DNA of 64,000 nucleotides from an uncultured Clostridium sp. (GCA_900538475.1 UPYT01000002.1:62001-126000), one strand, 5' to 3'. Shown: positions 28,017 through 36,527, numbered from the stretch's first letter. Translations and numbers: made by a program. The notes: a model not told the origin generated them from the letters alone.

Positions 28017-29060
28017 TTATTGTTTTGCTGCAAGCCCTTCTATTTCGCTGGCGCTCAGCCCATAGCGGATTCCCTCCAGAATGGTAATGATTCTGTGCAT
28101 TTCCCGTTCCTTAAAGAAAAGATAGGAATTGAGAATAGCAATAGAATAGGGATTTTTTCTTCCTGCCGTACTGTAAATCCGCGCCATGATTTGGCGGTAG
28201 AGCCCATCGGCATCCGGATTTTTCTGAAGAAAGGTATTGGCCAGATTTCCGTAAACGGTCTGACTGGCTGCTGCCAGAAATTCTTCTCTTGTGGATGCCT
28301 CCGCCATCCGGTTGATCTGTTCCGGCTTCAGCCGGTAACGAATGGGAATCAGCAGAGAATAAATATCTGCTGCCGGAAGGTGATAATACTGAGTGGATCG
28401 ATACATCCACTGAATGTTCAGCAGATCAATTTTAGAGCCAAAGCACTCGTCCAGAATTTTCAATTCTTTTTTCGATAAAATCTTATTTTTGATTTTCCAG
28501 AGAGATTTAAAGTAGAACAAATCAAGCTGAAGCTCATAGTCAAAGCTGCTGCATTTTCCGTTTTCCGCCAGTCCGGCAAGCAGGTCATAATAAATAGAAC
28601 CTTTCAGACTGCTTAAAAATTCTTCCAGACTTTCTGACTGGGAAAGGGCAACCAGATCAATCGAGGAATGCTTTTCAAAGAATTCCCGGAATTCGGATAA
28701 ATCCATTTCTGCAGGCTGTTTACTGTACACATGCCGCAGAGCCCGTTTCATAATATCAATTTCGTAATGCATGAAGTAGAGATCCAGGAAACGCCGCTGT
28801 TTCAGGCTGCCGAACCGGTAAAGGCTGGCAAAATCCCGGTAGAGGGAAAGGGTCAGAAGCCGCTCGATATTGCCCCTGTGCAGCATGGAGTCGTCAAGAC
28901 CGGAAAATATACCGGCATAGGCGGGCTGCTGCTTCAAATAATCGGCGGCGCTGTGAACGTCCTCCAGGGCAGCCATTTCACGAAACTGTTCTTCTGTGAA
29001 AAGGCGGCTTTCCATGGCTCGTACTTTTGTGGTAATTCCACTGTAGGTCAGCAGACTCAT
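28017..29060 (-). CDS. ntpC: V-type ATP synthase subunit C (V0D/AC39)
   Basis: 347 residues, nearly all helical, with the AC39 pattern of three repeated bundles (YSGITTKVRAMESRLF start, then repeated FxxxY/RFGSLKQRRFLDLYFMHYEIDIMKRALRHVY). It is the funnel between central stalk and K ring. It begins 2 bases from the end of the upstream G-type gene and precedes ntpI. Confidence 0.93.
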   Translation of the reverse strand: MSLLTYSGITTKVRAMESRLFTEEQFREMAALEDVHSAADYLKQQPAYAGIFSGLDDSMLHRGNIERLLTLSLYRDFASLYRFGSLKQRRFLDLYFMHYEIDIMKRALRHVYSKQPAEMDLSEFREFFEKHSSIDLVALSQSESLEEFLSSLKGSIYYDLLAGLAENGKCSSFDYELQLDLFYFKSLWKIKNKILSKKELKILDECFGSKIDLLNIQWMYRSTQYYHLPAADIYSLLIPIRYRLKPEQINRMAEASTREEFLAAASQTVYGNLANTFLQKNPDADGLYRQIMARIYSTAGRKNPYSIAILNSYLFFKEREMHRIITILEGIRYGLSASEIEGLAAKQ

Positions 29061-29062
29061 AG

Positions 29063-29374
29063 CTACTCCTTTATCATGGACTGAAACAGCTGTATGACAT
29101 ATTCTGTGTGATGGTTTTCATAATTTTTTTCCATCCATGCCAATACCTTCTTTGCATCGGATTTTTGTTTTGACAACTTGGAATCCATTTCAACTTCCAT
29201 TTCTGCCCGAATTTTTTGCAGCTTGGCTTCGGTTTCCGAATCCAGTTCCCGGTCAAAGGCAGCAGTTTTTTCCGCCATTTCTTCGGCAAAGGCTTTTTTT
29301 CGCCCATTGGCCGCATCCATGACAGCGGCGGCTGCGGACTCAATTTCCGATATTTGCTTAATGACAGTGTCCAT
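29063..29374 (-). CDS. V-type ATPase subunit G/H-like stalk protein
   Basis: 103 residues predicted to be one long charged helix (KAFAEEMAEKTAAFDRELDSETEAK). Position as first gene of the V-ATPase operon, size and composition match the small peripheral-stalk partner of subunit E (NtpF/AhaH type). The call rests on context more than on motifs. Confidence 0.75.
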   Translation of the reverse strand: MDTVIKQISEIESAAAAVMDAANGRKKAFAEEMAEKTAAFDRELDSETEAKLQKIRAEMEVEMDSKLSKQKSDAKKVLAWMEKNYENHHTEYVIQLFQSMIKE

Positions 29375-29616
29375 CGCAATCCTCCTTGTCTTATTATTGT
29401 TTTCCTGCAGAGAGACATTCTCTATCTAAAAGAAGCGCTATAGATCTGTCCCTATACAGGGTATTATGTAGTACACGTATCATCATACTCGTTTTTCTTT
29501 GAATTACCATAGTGAAAACGAAAGAAAAACAAAATTTTAACAAGGCATTTTCATTCATTATGTATAAGGAAAGAAAATACGGTGAAAGACCGCGGAGAAT
29601 TGGAAGAAAGATAAAG
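29375..29616. other. Intergenic leader of the V-ATPase operon
   Basis: About 240 bases between the V-ATPase operon and the terminator of the SH3 gene. It is AT-rich and must hold the operon promoter on the minus strand, but I could not fix a convincing -35/-10 pair. No gene is supported here. Confidence 0.5.
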
Positions 29617-29650
29617 GGGCCGCGGCGCCGGAATATGACGGCCGCGGCCC
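29617..29650 (-). terminator. GC-rich terminator of the SH3-domain gene
   Basis: GGGCCGCGG and CCGCGGCCC form a 9-bp perfect stem around a 16-base loop; the minus-strand continuation is T-rich (CCTTTATCTTTCTT). It lies 45 bases past the stop at 29695. Confidence 0.7.
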
Positions 29651-29694
29651 AGAAGGAAATTGTGCAGCTTATTAAGCTGCGGGGGGAGCAAATC

Positions 29695-30789
29695 CTATTC
29701 TGCTGACAGATACTGGCTGGCAACATAGGCTTCCTGTCCGTTGTAAAGAATTACTGCCCATTCGGCATCATGCGCCCTGATATACTCGACTGTGGTTCCG
29801 GCAGCCAGCTGGCCGATTCGCTCTCCGTCGGTATTGGGCTGGGAGCGGACGTTCAGAGTGTCGGTGGTTTTGTATACAGGAGCAGCGTTGTCTGCTGCAG
29901 TAGTGTCAGGAACTGCATCTGCAGAGGTGGACTCTGTCATATACTCTACGGGAGGAGTGGTTGCTGCGGTGGTATCCTTTGTATCTTCACCTGGTTTAAA
30001 CAGACGGATAACAAAAAACAGGAGAATGATACAGAGAACAGGGACCAGAAGCTTTAATAAATCGTATAGAGTAATGGTCTGACGTTTCTGTGGGGTGCGC
30101 CGCCTGCTTGGAGAAGAGCTTCGCCTGTTGTTTTGCGAAGAGCGAGCATTCTGGGAAGAACGGGCTGGCTGAGTGCTTCGGGAGGAAGCAGAGCGTCCCG
30201 CCTGAGTGGAGCTGGCGCCGGATAAAATCTGTGAGCCGCCCTGGGCGGAAGCGGAGCCGTAGCGCCCAGCCGAAGGGCTCTGAGAGGGCCTAGAGCCATA
30301 GCGTCCAGTTGAAGAACTCTGGCCGGAGCCGTAACGAGCAGCCGAGTTGTTCTGAGAAGAGCCAGAGCTGTAACGGCCAGAGGCAGGGGCAGCTTTCGAT
30401 GGCTGGAAAGAACGTCCCGTTGTACGTCCGGCATTTTTACTGTCTGTAAAAGCATAAACTTCCTGAGAAAGCATATGATATGCCTGGTTGGCACTGTATG
30501 CATTGGAATCGCCGTCGTGAACGGCGGCATTGCCGATAATCCGTATTTTATGGTAGTGCTCGCAGGCAGACTTGCTGATCCAGCGGTTTTGGTAGAGCAG
30601 ATCAATTTGGGTTTTCAGATCGCAGCCATCATCCAGTCCGGCCCGTTCACTAAGCAGCTTAACCATAAATTCCAGAGTCTGGCGAGCTTTGATCATAGAA
30701 GCGTTGTATTCCTTCTGACCAATCAGCCGCTCTGTATCACTGACACCCTGCTGGATTCTCTCCCAGCTAGTATTGGTATTGTTTGCCAT
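29695..30789 (-). CDS. DUF4145-like/SH3b membrane protein
   Basis: 364 residues in clear segments. Residues 1-120 are a helical region resembling DUF4145 (YNASMIKARQTLEFMVKLL, KIRIIGNAAVHDGD). Residues 125-235 are low-complexity Ser/Gly/Arg/Gln repeats. A single membrane helix lies at about 243-263 (LLVPVLCIILLFFVIRLF), and residues 300-364 form a bacterial SH3 domain (TLNVRSQPNTDGERIGQL, ending YVASQYL). The likely topology is N-terminus inside and SH3 outside, where it could bind peptidoglycan. Function unknown; monocistronic with an AGGAGG site. Confidence 0.75.
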   Translation of the reverse strand: MANNTNTSWERIQQGVSDTERLIGQKEYNASMIKARQTLEFMVKLLSERAGLDDGCDLKTQIDLLYQNRWISKSACEHYHKIRIIGNAAVHDGDSNAYSANQAYHMLSQEVYAFTDSKNAGRTTGRSFQPSKAAPASGRYSSGSSQNNSAARYGSGQSSSTGRYGSRPSQSPSAGRYGSASAQGGSQILSGASSTQAGRSASSRSTQPARSSQNARSSQNNRRSSSPSRRRTPQKRQTITLYDLLKLLVPVLCIILLFFVIRLFKPGEDTKDTTAATTPPVEYMTESTSADAVPDTTAADNAAPVYKTTDTLNVRSQPNTDGERIGQLAAGTTVEYIRAHDAEWAVILYNGQEAYVASQYLSAE

Positions 30790-30994
30790 GGGAACCTCCT
30801 TTGTATGGGAATGTGCTGTGGGAACACATTTTTTTGATTCTTTATATAAGCGGTCGTGCTTTTGTGAATATTATACTACATTAGTTAGAATTGCGCACTC
30901 AAAAAATGAAAAACTATTGAATTTTAAAGATATTGTAACATTTTAAGGATTTTTAACTTGTGATAGGGAGAAAGTTCTTCAGTTTTCTTTCTGC

Positions 30995-31023
30995 TTGCAA
31001 AGAATATTTTCGTCTGGTAGAAT
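30995..31023 (+). promoter_or_regulatory. Sigma-A-type promoter for trmB
   Basis: TTGCAA at 30995-31000 and TAGAAT at 31018-31023, spacer 17. It shows that an in-frame TTG at 30995 is the -35 box and not a start codon. Confidence 0.65.
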
Positions 31024-31063
31024 AAAACCACAGCATGAAAGCAGGTTTGGAGGAAACACAGAT

Positions 31064-31699
31064 ATGAGATTACGTCACATTCCCGGGGCAGAAGAAGCCA
31101 TTGCTTCCAGTCCCTATGTGATTCAGCAGCCGGCAGAGTACCGCGGCCGGTTTCATGAATTATTTGGCAACCACAATCCCATCCGCATTGAGGTAGGCAT
31201 GGGAAAAGGCCGTTTTATTATGGAAATGGCTGCCAGAAATCCCCAGGTGAATTTTATCGGGATCGAGCGGTATTCCAGCGTATTGCTGCGGGCGCTGCAG
31301 AAACGGGCAGAGCTGGAGCTTCCAAATATTTTCTTTATGTGTGTGGATGCAAAGGAGCTGGCAGAAATTTTTGAACCAGGGGAGATAGAAAAGATCTATC
31401 TGAACTTTTCTGATCCATGGCCAAAGGATCGCCATGCAAAACGCCGTCTGACATCGCCGGATTTTATGAAGGTGTATGATCAGGTTCTCTGTGGAGATGG
31501 AACTGTAGAGTTTAAAACGGATAATCAGGGACTGTTCGCTTATTCCCTGGAGGCAATTCCGGAAGCAGGCTGGAGAATTGATGCATTTACAGAGGATCTT
31601 CATCACAGCCCTATGGCAGAGGGAAATGTGATGACAGAATATGAAATGAAGTTTTCTGCCATGGGAAATCCTATCTGCAAGCTGATAGCCAGCCGTTAA
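31064..31699 (+). CDS. trmB: tRNA (guanine-N7)-methyltransferase
   Basis: 211 residues of the TrmB family: RLRHIPGAEEAI start, SAM-binding IEVGMGKGRFIMEMA near 45-59, NFIGIERYSSVL, and the catalytic/tRNA-binding region NFSDPWPKDRHAKRRLTSP near 118-136. It methylates G46 of tRNA. ATG 31064 has GGAGG with a 10-base gap and lies about 35 bases after the predicted transcription start. Confidence 0.96.
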   Translation: MRLRHIPGAEEAIASSPYVIQQPAEYRGRFHELFGNHNPIRIEVGMGKGRFIMEMAARNPQVNFIGIERYSSVLLRALQKRAELELPNIFFMCVDAKELAEIFEPGEIEKIYLNFSDPWPKDRHAKRRLTSPDFMKVYDQVLCGDGTVEFKTDNQGLFAYSLEAIPEAGWRIDAFTEDLHHSPMAEGNVMTEYEMKFSAMGNPICKLIASR

Positions 31700-31740
31700 A
31701 CTGCATATAATGATAGTAAAAGGATTTCCCGGAGCCGCAG

Positions 31741-31878
31741 ATGGACTTCAAAACAAAGATAACCCGCAGCCTGCAAAGCGCTACCTGTGATAAGGAAGCC
31801 TTAAACCGGAAGATTTTAAACTGGTGCCGGTGCTTCCGAGAGGTGGAAAGGATTCTGAATCGGGGACGGTGCAGGTAA
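31741..31878 (+). CDS. Possible small protein (45 aa) between trmB and trxA
   Basis: An ATG with GGAG and a 6-base gap opens a 45-residue frame, MDFKTKITRSLQSATCDKEA and onward, basic and with four cysteines (CRCF, then GRCR at the end). It fills the gap between trmB and trxA on the same strand. I know of no family. It may be chance; codon use looks ordinary. Confidence 0.3.
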   Translation: MDFKTKITRSLQSATCDKEALNRKILNWCRCFREVERILNRGRCR

Positions 31879-31900
31879 GGGGCTGAAAGGAGTAGAAAAT

Positions 31901-32215
31901 ATGGAAAAGACATTTACAACTGCGAATTTTGACAACGAGGTGCTGCAGGCAGATAAACCGGTGCTGGTAGATTTTTATGCAGACTGGTGTGGCCCTTGTA
32001 AAATGATGGCTCCGGTTGTGGAGCAGCTGGCTGGCGAATTAGACGGCATTGCCTATGTTGGAAAGCTGAATGTAGATGACAATGAAGAGATTGCCATGAA
32101 GTATGGGGTTATGACAATTCCCACGCTGATGGTATTTAAAAATGGACTTCCGGCAGGCAAGCTGATTGGCGTACAGCCGAAGGATACAGTAGCAAAGCTG
32201 GTGAAGGAGGCGTAA
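31901..32215 (+). CDS. trxA: Thioredoxin
   Basis: 104 residues with the full thioredoxin fold and the redox-active site WCGPC at 29-33, plus the cis-proline segment TIPTLMVFKNG. It reduces disulfides in the cytosol. The ribosome site is AAAGGAG. It is followed by the tRNA-Lys region; no strong terminator was found between them. Confidence 0.97.
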   Translation: MEKTFTTANFDNEVLQADKPVLVDFYADWCGPCKMMAPVVEQLAGELDGIAYVGKLNVDDNEEIAMKYGVMTIPTLMVFKNGLPAGKLIGVQPKDTVAKLVKEA

Positions 32216-32402
32216 GCCTGTTATTCCGAAAAATGGAGGGCTGCAGCCTTTTGGAATGCAGCATGGATTCTGGACTGCGGCAGGGGAAGGCGTTTTCGCC
32301 GGAATTCCCTGCTGCAGCCAGCCTGAAAGAGGCAGAGCGTCCGGGAAAATATACAAAAAAGAAGAAAATATAAAAATAATTAAAAAAACATGAAAATAAG
32401 TG

Positions 32403-32431
32403 TTGACATTTAAAAAAATTAGATGTAAAAT
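32403..32431 (+). promoter_or_regulatory. Promoter of first tRNA-Lys
   Basis: Consensus TTGACA at 32403-32408 and TAAAAT at 32426-32431 with a 17-base spacer, about 44 bases before the tRNA. Confidence 0.8.
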
Positions 32432-32474
32432 AATATTCGTCTTGTTGATGAGGACATCAAACAATTATAGACAT

Positions 32475-32547
32475 GCGCCCTTAGCTCAGTTGGTAGAGCA
32501 GTAGACTCTTAATCTATTTGTCCGGGGTTCGAGCCCCCGAGGGCGCA
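32475..32547 (+). tRNA. tRNA-Lys (CTT), copy 1
   Basis: The 73-base cloverleaf folds fully: acceptor GCGCCCT/AGGGCGC, D arm GCTCAGTTGGTAGAGC, anticodon stem GTAGA/TCTAT with loop CTCTTAA giving anticodon CTT, and T arm CGGGGTTCGAGCCCCG. Discriminator A is encoded; CCA is not. The sequence is identical to copy 2. Confidence 0.97.
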
Positions 32548-32554
32548 TTTTAAA

Positions 32555-32598
32555 GTACTGGTTTTGCAGATAGAAAGCTGTGGGGCCGGTGCTTTTTT
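32555..32598 (+). terminator. Terminator of tRNA-Lys copy 1
   Basis: GTACTGGTTTTGCAG pairs over 15 positions (with G-U pairs) with CTGTGGGGCCGGTGC, followed by TTTTTT. The same stem with compensating changes recurs after copy 2. Confidence 0.9.
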
Positions 32599-32632
32599 GT
32601 TTCATAGAAAATTACGTCCTATGAAACAAAAA
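32594..32632. repeat. Perfect 14-bp inverted repeat after tRNA-Lys copy 1
   Basis: TTTTTGTTTCATAG and CTATGAAACAAAAA flank an 11-base loop. It can act as a second, bidirectional terminator. The matching hairpin after copy 2 is partly decayed. Confidence 0.7.
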
Positions 32633-32716
32633 TGCTTCGCAAGGATCGCCATGGGTTGGAAGAAAATTTTGGAATAGTATAAACGTTGTGAATTTAAAAA
32701 AAAGTGAATTTTATAG

Positions 32717-32745
32717 TTGACTTTTGTTGAAGAATGAGGTATGAT
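32717..32745 (+). promoter_or_regulatory. Promoter of second tRNA-Lys
   Basis: TTGACT at 32717-32722 and TATGAT at 32740-32745, spacer 17. The copy has its own promoter, so it is not a read-through duplicate. Confidence 0.78.
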
Positions 32746-32797
32746 ATTAGTCGTGCCGGTAATACGGTAAGTTATCCGGTAAAAGAAAATAGGATAT

Positions 32798-32870
32798 GCG
32801 CCCTTAGCTCAGTTGGTAGAGCAGTAGACTCTTAATCTATTTGTCCGGGGTTCGAGCCCCCGAGGGCGCA
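32798..32870 (+). tRNA. tRNA-Lys (CTT), copy 2
   Basis: Base-for-base identical to the copy at 32475 over 73 bases, with anticodon CTT. Sequence following the gene is also related to that after copy 1 for about 120 bases, so the unit arose by tandem duplication of about 320 bases. Confidence 0.97.
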
Positions 32871-32877
32871 TGATAAG

Positions 32878-32922
32878 GTACTGGTTTTGCAGACAAGAAG
32901 CTGCGGGGCTGGTACTTTTTTT
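32878..32922 (+). terminator. Terminator of tRNA-Lys copy 2
   Basis: GTACTGGTTTTGCAG pairs over 15 positions with CTGCGGGGCTGGTAC, followed by TTTTTTT. Differences from the first terminator keep base pairing. Confidence 0.9.
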
Positions 32923-33021
32923 GTTCCATAGGAAATTACGTCCTATAAAATAAAAACGCTCTGCGGGAATCGCCATGGGTTGGAAGAAAATTTTGTTGCA
33001 GAAGCGACCCGCCGCAGGCGG

Positions 33022-33050
33022 AGAAGCTCGCGAGCTTCTTTCTTTTTTAG
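33022..33050 (+). terminator. Terminator hairpin before the gntR end
   Basis: AGAAGCTCGCGAGCTTCT is a perfect palindrome followed by TTCTTTTTT. It ends plus-strand transcripts before they run into the convergent gntR gene. Confidence 0.75.
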
Positions 33051-33763
33051 GAAAGAGGCGGCTGGGCTTTCTCCCTCATTAGCTTTCGGATCATGTTTCG
33101 GTTAAAGGTCATGTGCATCATCATGGCAGACCGGGCTCCGATGGAATCGTGATCTGCAATGGCGTCAACAACAGCCCGATGGGTCATAATAGTTTCTTCT
33201 TTTAATCGAGTGTGAGTGATGTTGACAAACATCAGTACAGCCGTGTCAATAATGGGGATCAGCTGTTCCACCACTTTGTTTTTGGCACATTCTGCCACAC
33301 AGGTGTGGAAGGCGATATCTTCCTTGATGTAGCTGGAACCATTTTTTATGCGGATTTCTACCTGATCGCAGAGGTCGCGAAGCTTTTTAATATCCTCCGG
33401 AGTGGCGTTTAAGGCAGCCATTTCTGCAATGCCTGGTTCCAGCATAATGCGTACATTTACCAGATCCAGGGCCAGAGCCATTTTGTCTTCGATTTTCTGA
33501 AGGCCCAGAGGATCCAGATCAGCAGGGGTTGTGCTGATGACGTAGGTTCCGGAGCCTCGCCGCACCTCCAGCACGCCTTTAGATATAAGAAGCTTTACAG
33601 CTTCCCGGATGGTGCTTCTTCCTACTCCAAAATATCTTGCCAGTTCAAATTCGTTGGGGATTTTCGTCCCGATTTCATAATGATTATCAAGAATATATTG
33701 ATACAGCTGTTCCTGTACCTGCTCTGCCAGGAGTGTGCTTTTGATATTGGACAGTTCGCTCAT
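33047..33763 (-). CDS. FadR-type (FCD) GntR-family repressor
   Basis: 238 residues: an N-terminal winged helix (IPNEFELARYFGVGRSTIREAVKLL, 42-66) and a C-terminal FCD effector domain with metal-binding-type histidines (AFHTCVAECA, HRAVVDAIADHD). FCD regulators usually bind small carboxylates such as sugar acids. It diverges from the dehydratase at 34083, and repeated palindromic sites lie between the two genes, one on each predicted start site, which points to a repressor that also controls itself. Effector not identifiable from sequence. Confidence 0.9.
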   Translation of the reverse strand: MSELSNIKSTLLAEQVQEQLYQYILDNHYEIGTKIPNEFELARYFGVGRSTIREAVKLLISKGVLEVRRGSGTYVISTTPADLDPLGLQKIEDKMALALDLVNVRIMLEPGIAEMAALNATPEDIKKLRDLCDQVEIRIKNGSSYIKEDIAFHTCVAECAKNKVVEQLIPIIDTAVLMFVNITHTRLKEETIMTHRAVVDAIADHDSIGARSAMMMHMTFNRNMIRKLMREKAQPPLS

Positions 33764-33811
33764 AAAAGGTGTCTCCGTTTCTCTGTGATGTAGTAAGATG
33801 TCTATAAATTC

Positions 33812-33839
33812 AGTATACGCATTTCCCTGGGAAAATCAA
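33812..33839 (-). promoter_or_regulatory. Predicted promoter of the gntR gene
   Basis: On the minus strand TTGATT (33834-33839) and TATACT (33812-33817) are 16 bases apart. Transcription would start near 33805, inside a half-site TAAGATGTCTAT (33794-33805). Confidence 0.5.
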
Positions 33840-33848
33840 GTCAAAGAT

Positions 33849-33865
33849 AAGACGTCTGATGTATT
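33849..33865. promoter_or_regulatory. Probable GntR operator O1
   Basis: AAGACGTC-T-GATGTATT is a 17-base near-palindrome; each half differs at one base from the ideal AAGACATC/GATGTCTT. It lies upstream of the gntR promoter. Confidence 0.6.
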
Positions 33866-33876
33866 TGTGCCAAAAA

Positions 33877-33890
33877 TAAGACATCAGACA
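33877..33890. promoter_or_regulatory. Partial operator site with the same half-site
   Basis: TAAGACATCAGACA carries one perfect AAGACATC half; the other half is poor. A further copy of ATGTCTGATG is at 33982-33991. Confidence 0.4.
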
Positions 33891-33993
33891 ATTAAAAAGA
33901 GGATAAAAGACGGAAAAACACACGATATTTGTAAGATATACACAATAAAAATAGAGAAAACCTGTAAATATAGTAGAAATAATGTCTGATGGC

Positions 33994-34022
33994 TTGTAAT
34001 AAAAACAAAGAAATGGTAGAAT
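33994..34022 (+). promoter_or_regulatory. Sigma-A-type promoter of the dehydratase gene
   Basis: TTGTAA at 33994-33999 and TAGAAT at 34017-34022 with a 17-base spacer. Transcription would start at about 34029, directly before operator O2. Confidence 0.65.
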
Positions 34023-34030
34023 CTAGGCAT

Positions 34031-34047
34031 AAGACATCAGATGACTT
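34031..34047. promoter_or_regulatory. Probable GntR operator O2 at the dehydratase start site
   Basis: AAGACATC-A-GATGACTT is a 17-base palindrome with one mismatch. It begins 2 bases past the predicted transcription start, the standard place for a blocking repressor. An in-frame ATG at 34041 inside it is not a credible translation start. Confidence 0.65.
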
Positions 34048-34082
34048 TGGAGAAGTTTTTACTTAATCGAGGAGGTTTACGA

Positions 34083-35870
34083 ATGGAACTGCACAGCCAG
34101 AAAATCAGAGTACTTGCACCGGAAAATGACCCGCTGAAAATCGGTATGGGATGGACGGTAGAGGATTTGTCCAAGCCGCAGATTCTTGTGGAAAGCACAT
34201 TTGGAGACAGTCATCCGGGAAGCGCCCACCTGGATCAGTTTGTGGAAGAGGGAATGCGGGCAATTGCCGATAACGGAGGAAAAGGAGCACGCAATTATGT
34301 AACCGATATCTGCGATGGAATCGCCCAGGGCCATGACGGAATCAATTATTCCCTGGCTCATCGGGATATGATGGCGAATATGGTGGAAATTCATGGAAAT
34401 GCAACCGGTTATGACGGCGGTCTGTTTATTGCAAGCTGCGATAAATCCATGCCGGCCATGTTGATGGGAATCGGAAAATTAAAGGATATGAGCGCGATTG
34501 TAGTAACCGGCGGAGTTATGGAGGCGCATACCATTCCGGCTAAATATGTGGAACAGGATCCCTCATGCGCCATTAATGAGCTGTTGACTCTGGAGCAAAT
34601 TGGAAAGTTTGACGCGCAGGAAAAGAGAGGAGAGATTCCCAAGGAGCAGCTGGATTATTACAAACAGCATGCATGTCCCAGCTGCGGAGCATGTTCCTTT
34701 ATGGGAACTGCTTCTACGATGCAGATTATGGCAGAAGCGCTGGGCCTGATGCTTCCGGGAACGGCTCTGATGCCGGCAACAGCTCCGGAATTGAAGCAGG
34801 CAGCTTATGATGCCGGCGTGCAGCTGATGAAGCTGGTGGAGCAGGGAATCAAGGCGAAGGACATTGTGACAATGAAGAGCTTTGAAAATGCCATTATGGT
34901 TCATGCAGCGATTTCCGGCTCAACCAATGCTACCATGCATATTCCGGCCATTGCCCATGAGTTTGGATTTGAGATTGATGCAGATACCTTTGATCGGATG
35001 CACAGAGGCGCTCACTATCTGCTGAATATCCGTCCCTCCGGTGACTGGCCTGCTCAGTATTTCTACTATGCAGGAGGCGTCCCCAGAGTAATGGAGGAGA
35101 TTAAGGGAATGCTTCATCTGGATGTTATGACAGTAACCGGAAAGACCCTGGGAGAGAATCTGGAGGAGTTAAAGCACAATGGCTTTTATGAGCACTGTGA
35201 TGCCATCCTGAAAGAAAAGGCGAAGCTGCTGGGGCGCGAGATTAAACGGACAGAGATTATCCATGATTTTGACGATGCGAAGGGAACGGACGGAAGCATT
35301 GCTATTCTGAAGGGAAATCTGGCTCCAGAGGGATGCGTAATCAAGCATACGGCATGTCCGAAGAATATGTTTGAGGCAACTCTGAATGCAAAACCCTTTG
35401 ACAGTGAGGAGGAGTGTATTGACGCAGTCCTGAAGGGACGGGTGAAACCGGGCGACGCTATCTTTATCCGTTATGAAGGCCCCAAGGGAAGCGGTATGCC
35501 GGAAATGTTCTATACTGGTGAGGCAATCTGCTCAGATCCGGAGCTGGCTTCCAGCGTAGCGCTGATTACAGACGGCCGTTTCTCAGGCGCATCCCGGGGA
35601 CCGGTTATCGGCCATGTCAGCCCGGAGGCGGCAGCAGGCGGCCCCATTGCTCTGGTTGAGGATGGAGATCTGATTCATATTGATGTGGTAAACAGAAAGC
35701 TGGAAATTGTAGGCGTGAAGGGCGAGAAGCTGTCAGAGGCTGAGATGGAAAAGGTTCTGGCGGAGAGAAAGGCGAAATGGCAGCCAAAGCCGGCTAAGTA
35801 TACCAGGGGCGTGATGAAGATTTATTCTCAGCACGCAGTATCTCCCATGAAGGGCGGATATATGGAATAA
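34083..35870 (+). CDS. IlvD/Edd-family dehydratase, probably sugar-acid type
   Basis: 595 residues of the dihydroxy-acid/6-phosphogluconate/aldonate dehydratase family. Fe-S cluster cysteines are in [14 protein letters not shown] near 119 and [16 protein letters not shown] near 197; the C-terminal [21 protein letters not shown] loop is the substrate region. Start 34083 has GAGGAGG and the ORF lies after operator O2. The gene pairs with an FCD-GntR regulator and a GntP permease remnant, not with ilv genes, so an aldonate such as gluconate or a pentonate is a more likely substrate than a branched-chain intermediate. That last step is inference. Confidence 0.85.
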   Translation: MELHSQKIRVLAPENDPLKIGMGWTVEDLSKPQILVESTFGDSHPGSAHLDQFVEEGMRAIADNGGKGARNYVTDICDGIAQGHDGINYSLAHRDMMANMVEIHGNATGYDGGLFIASCDKSMPAMLMGIGKLKDMSAIVVTGGVMEAHTIPAKYVEQDPSCAINELLTLEQIGKFDAQEKRGEIPKEQLDYYKQHACPSCGACSFMGTASTMQIMAEALGLMLPGTALMPATAPELKQAAYDAGVQLMKLVEQGIKAKDIVTMKSFENAIMVHAAISGSTNATMHIPAIAHEFGFEIDADTFDRMHRGAHYLLNIRPSGDWPAQYFYYAGGVPRVMEEIKGMLHLDVMTVTGKTLGENLEELKHNGFYEHCDAILKEKAKLLGREIKRTEIIHDFDDAKGTDGSIAILKGNLAPEGCVIKHTACPKNMFEATLNAKPFDSEEECIDAVLKGRVKPGDAIFIRYEGPKGSGMPEMFYTGEAICSDPELASSVALITDGRFSGASRGPVIGHVSPEAAAGGPIALVEDGDLIHIDVVNRKLEIVGVKGEKLSEAEMEKVLAERKAKWQPKPAKYTRGVMKIYSQHAVSPMKGGYME

Positions 35871-36041
35871 ATCCTTCAGCCGCCCGGAGCTTCTTGTCCG
35901 CTGTAGGCGGCAAGAAGAACCATGGCGGAACTATTACAATAAATAATAAGGCTTTTGAAAACGGTCCGCCGGATTCTGATAAAAGGCAGTTGTCCGGCGG
36001 AAGGGGAAAACGGGAAAATGAATAAGGAAAGGGGTACACAA

Positions 36042-36527
36042 ATGGAAACAGCATTAAATCCGACAAGGCTGGTTGGTCTTGGTTCCATGTTTGGAGCGAT
36101 ACTGGAAACCTCAGGCGGTGCCCAGAGTATCGCTGTAACTATGGTAAAGAAATTTGGAGATGAAAAAGCGGTCTGGGCTCTTGGAATTACTGGTCTGGTC
36201 ATTGCTATGCCGGTATTCTGTGCGGTACGGTTGCCATGATTGTGGCAGGCCCTGTGTTTGGCGCTTTCTGCGGGAAAAAATATAACATTGCGATTCCGGA
36301 GCATGTAGCAAATCAGGCAGATTTTGATGAGTCTAAGCTGCCGTCCTTTGGAACGATTGTAGGCATTATTATGATTCCTCTGGTACTGATTATTCTGGAC
36401 TCCCTGGCTGGTGAAGTCTCTGATTGGCATGGATGAGAAGACAACTCTGAAAACCTGGACCATTATGGAGACACTGGTAGGAGGAAACGGCTTCATCGCA
36501 GCATTGATTATTTCATTTTTCGCATAA
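36042..36527 (+). pseudogene. GntP-family gluconate permease, decayed by deletions
   Basis: Three GntP fragments lie in order. First, GLGSMFGAILETSGGAQSIA to ITGLVIAMPVF (36069-36221). Then, in another frame, CGTVAMIVAGPVFGAFCGKK to MIPLVLIILDSLA. Last, after another frame change, TLKTWTIMETLVGGNGFIAA and the terminal FFA before TAA. The N terminus of the permease, about 70 central residues and much of the C-terminal half are missing relative to a normal 440-residue GntP. The first fragment has a ribosome site and ATG at 36042. Transport is lost, while the dehydratase and regulator next door are intact. Confidence 0.85.

Noticed and set aside
29512..29706. 64-codon plus-strand frame
   Set aside because: It runs through the GC-rich terminator hairpin, overlaps the SH3 gene end and has no family resemblance.
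34041..34082. Upstream ATG for the dehydratase
   Set aside because: It lies inside the GntR operator, has no ribosome site, and the family N terminus starts at 34083 after GAGGAGG.
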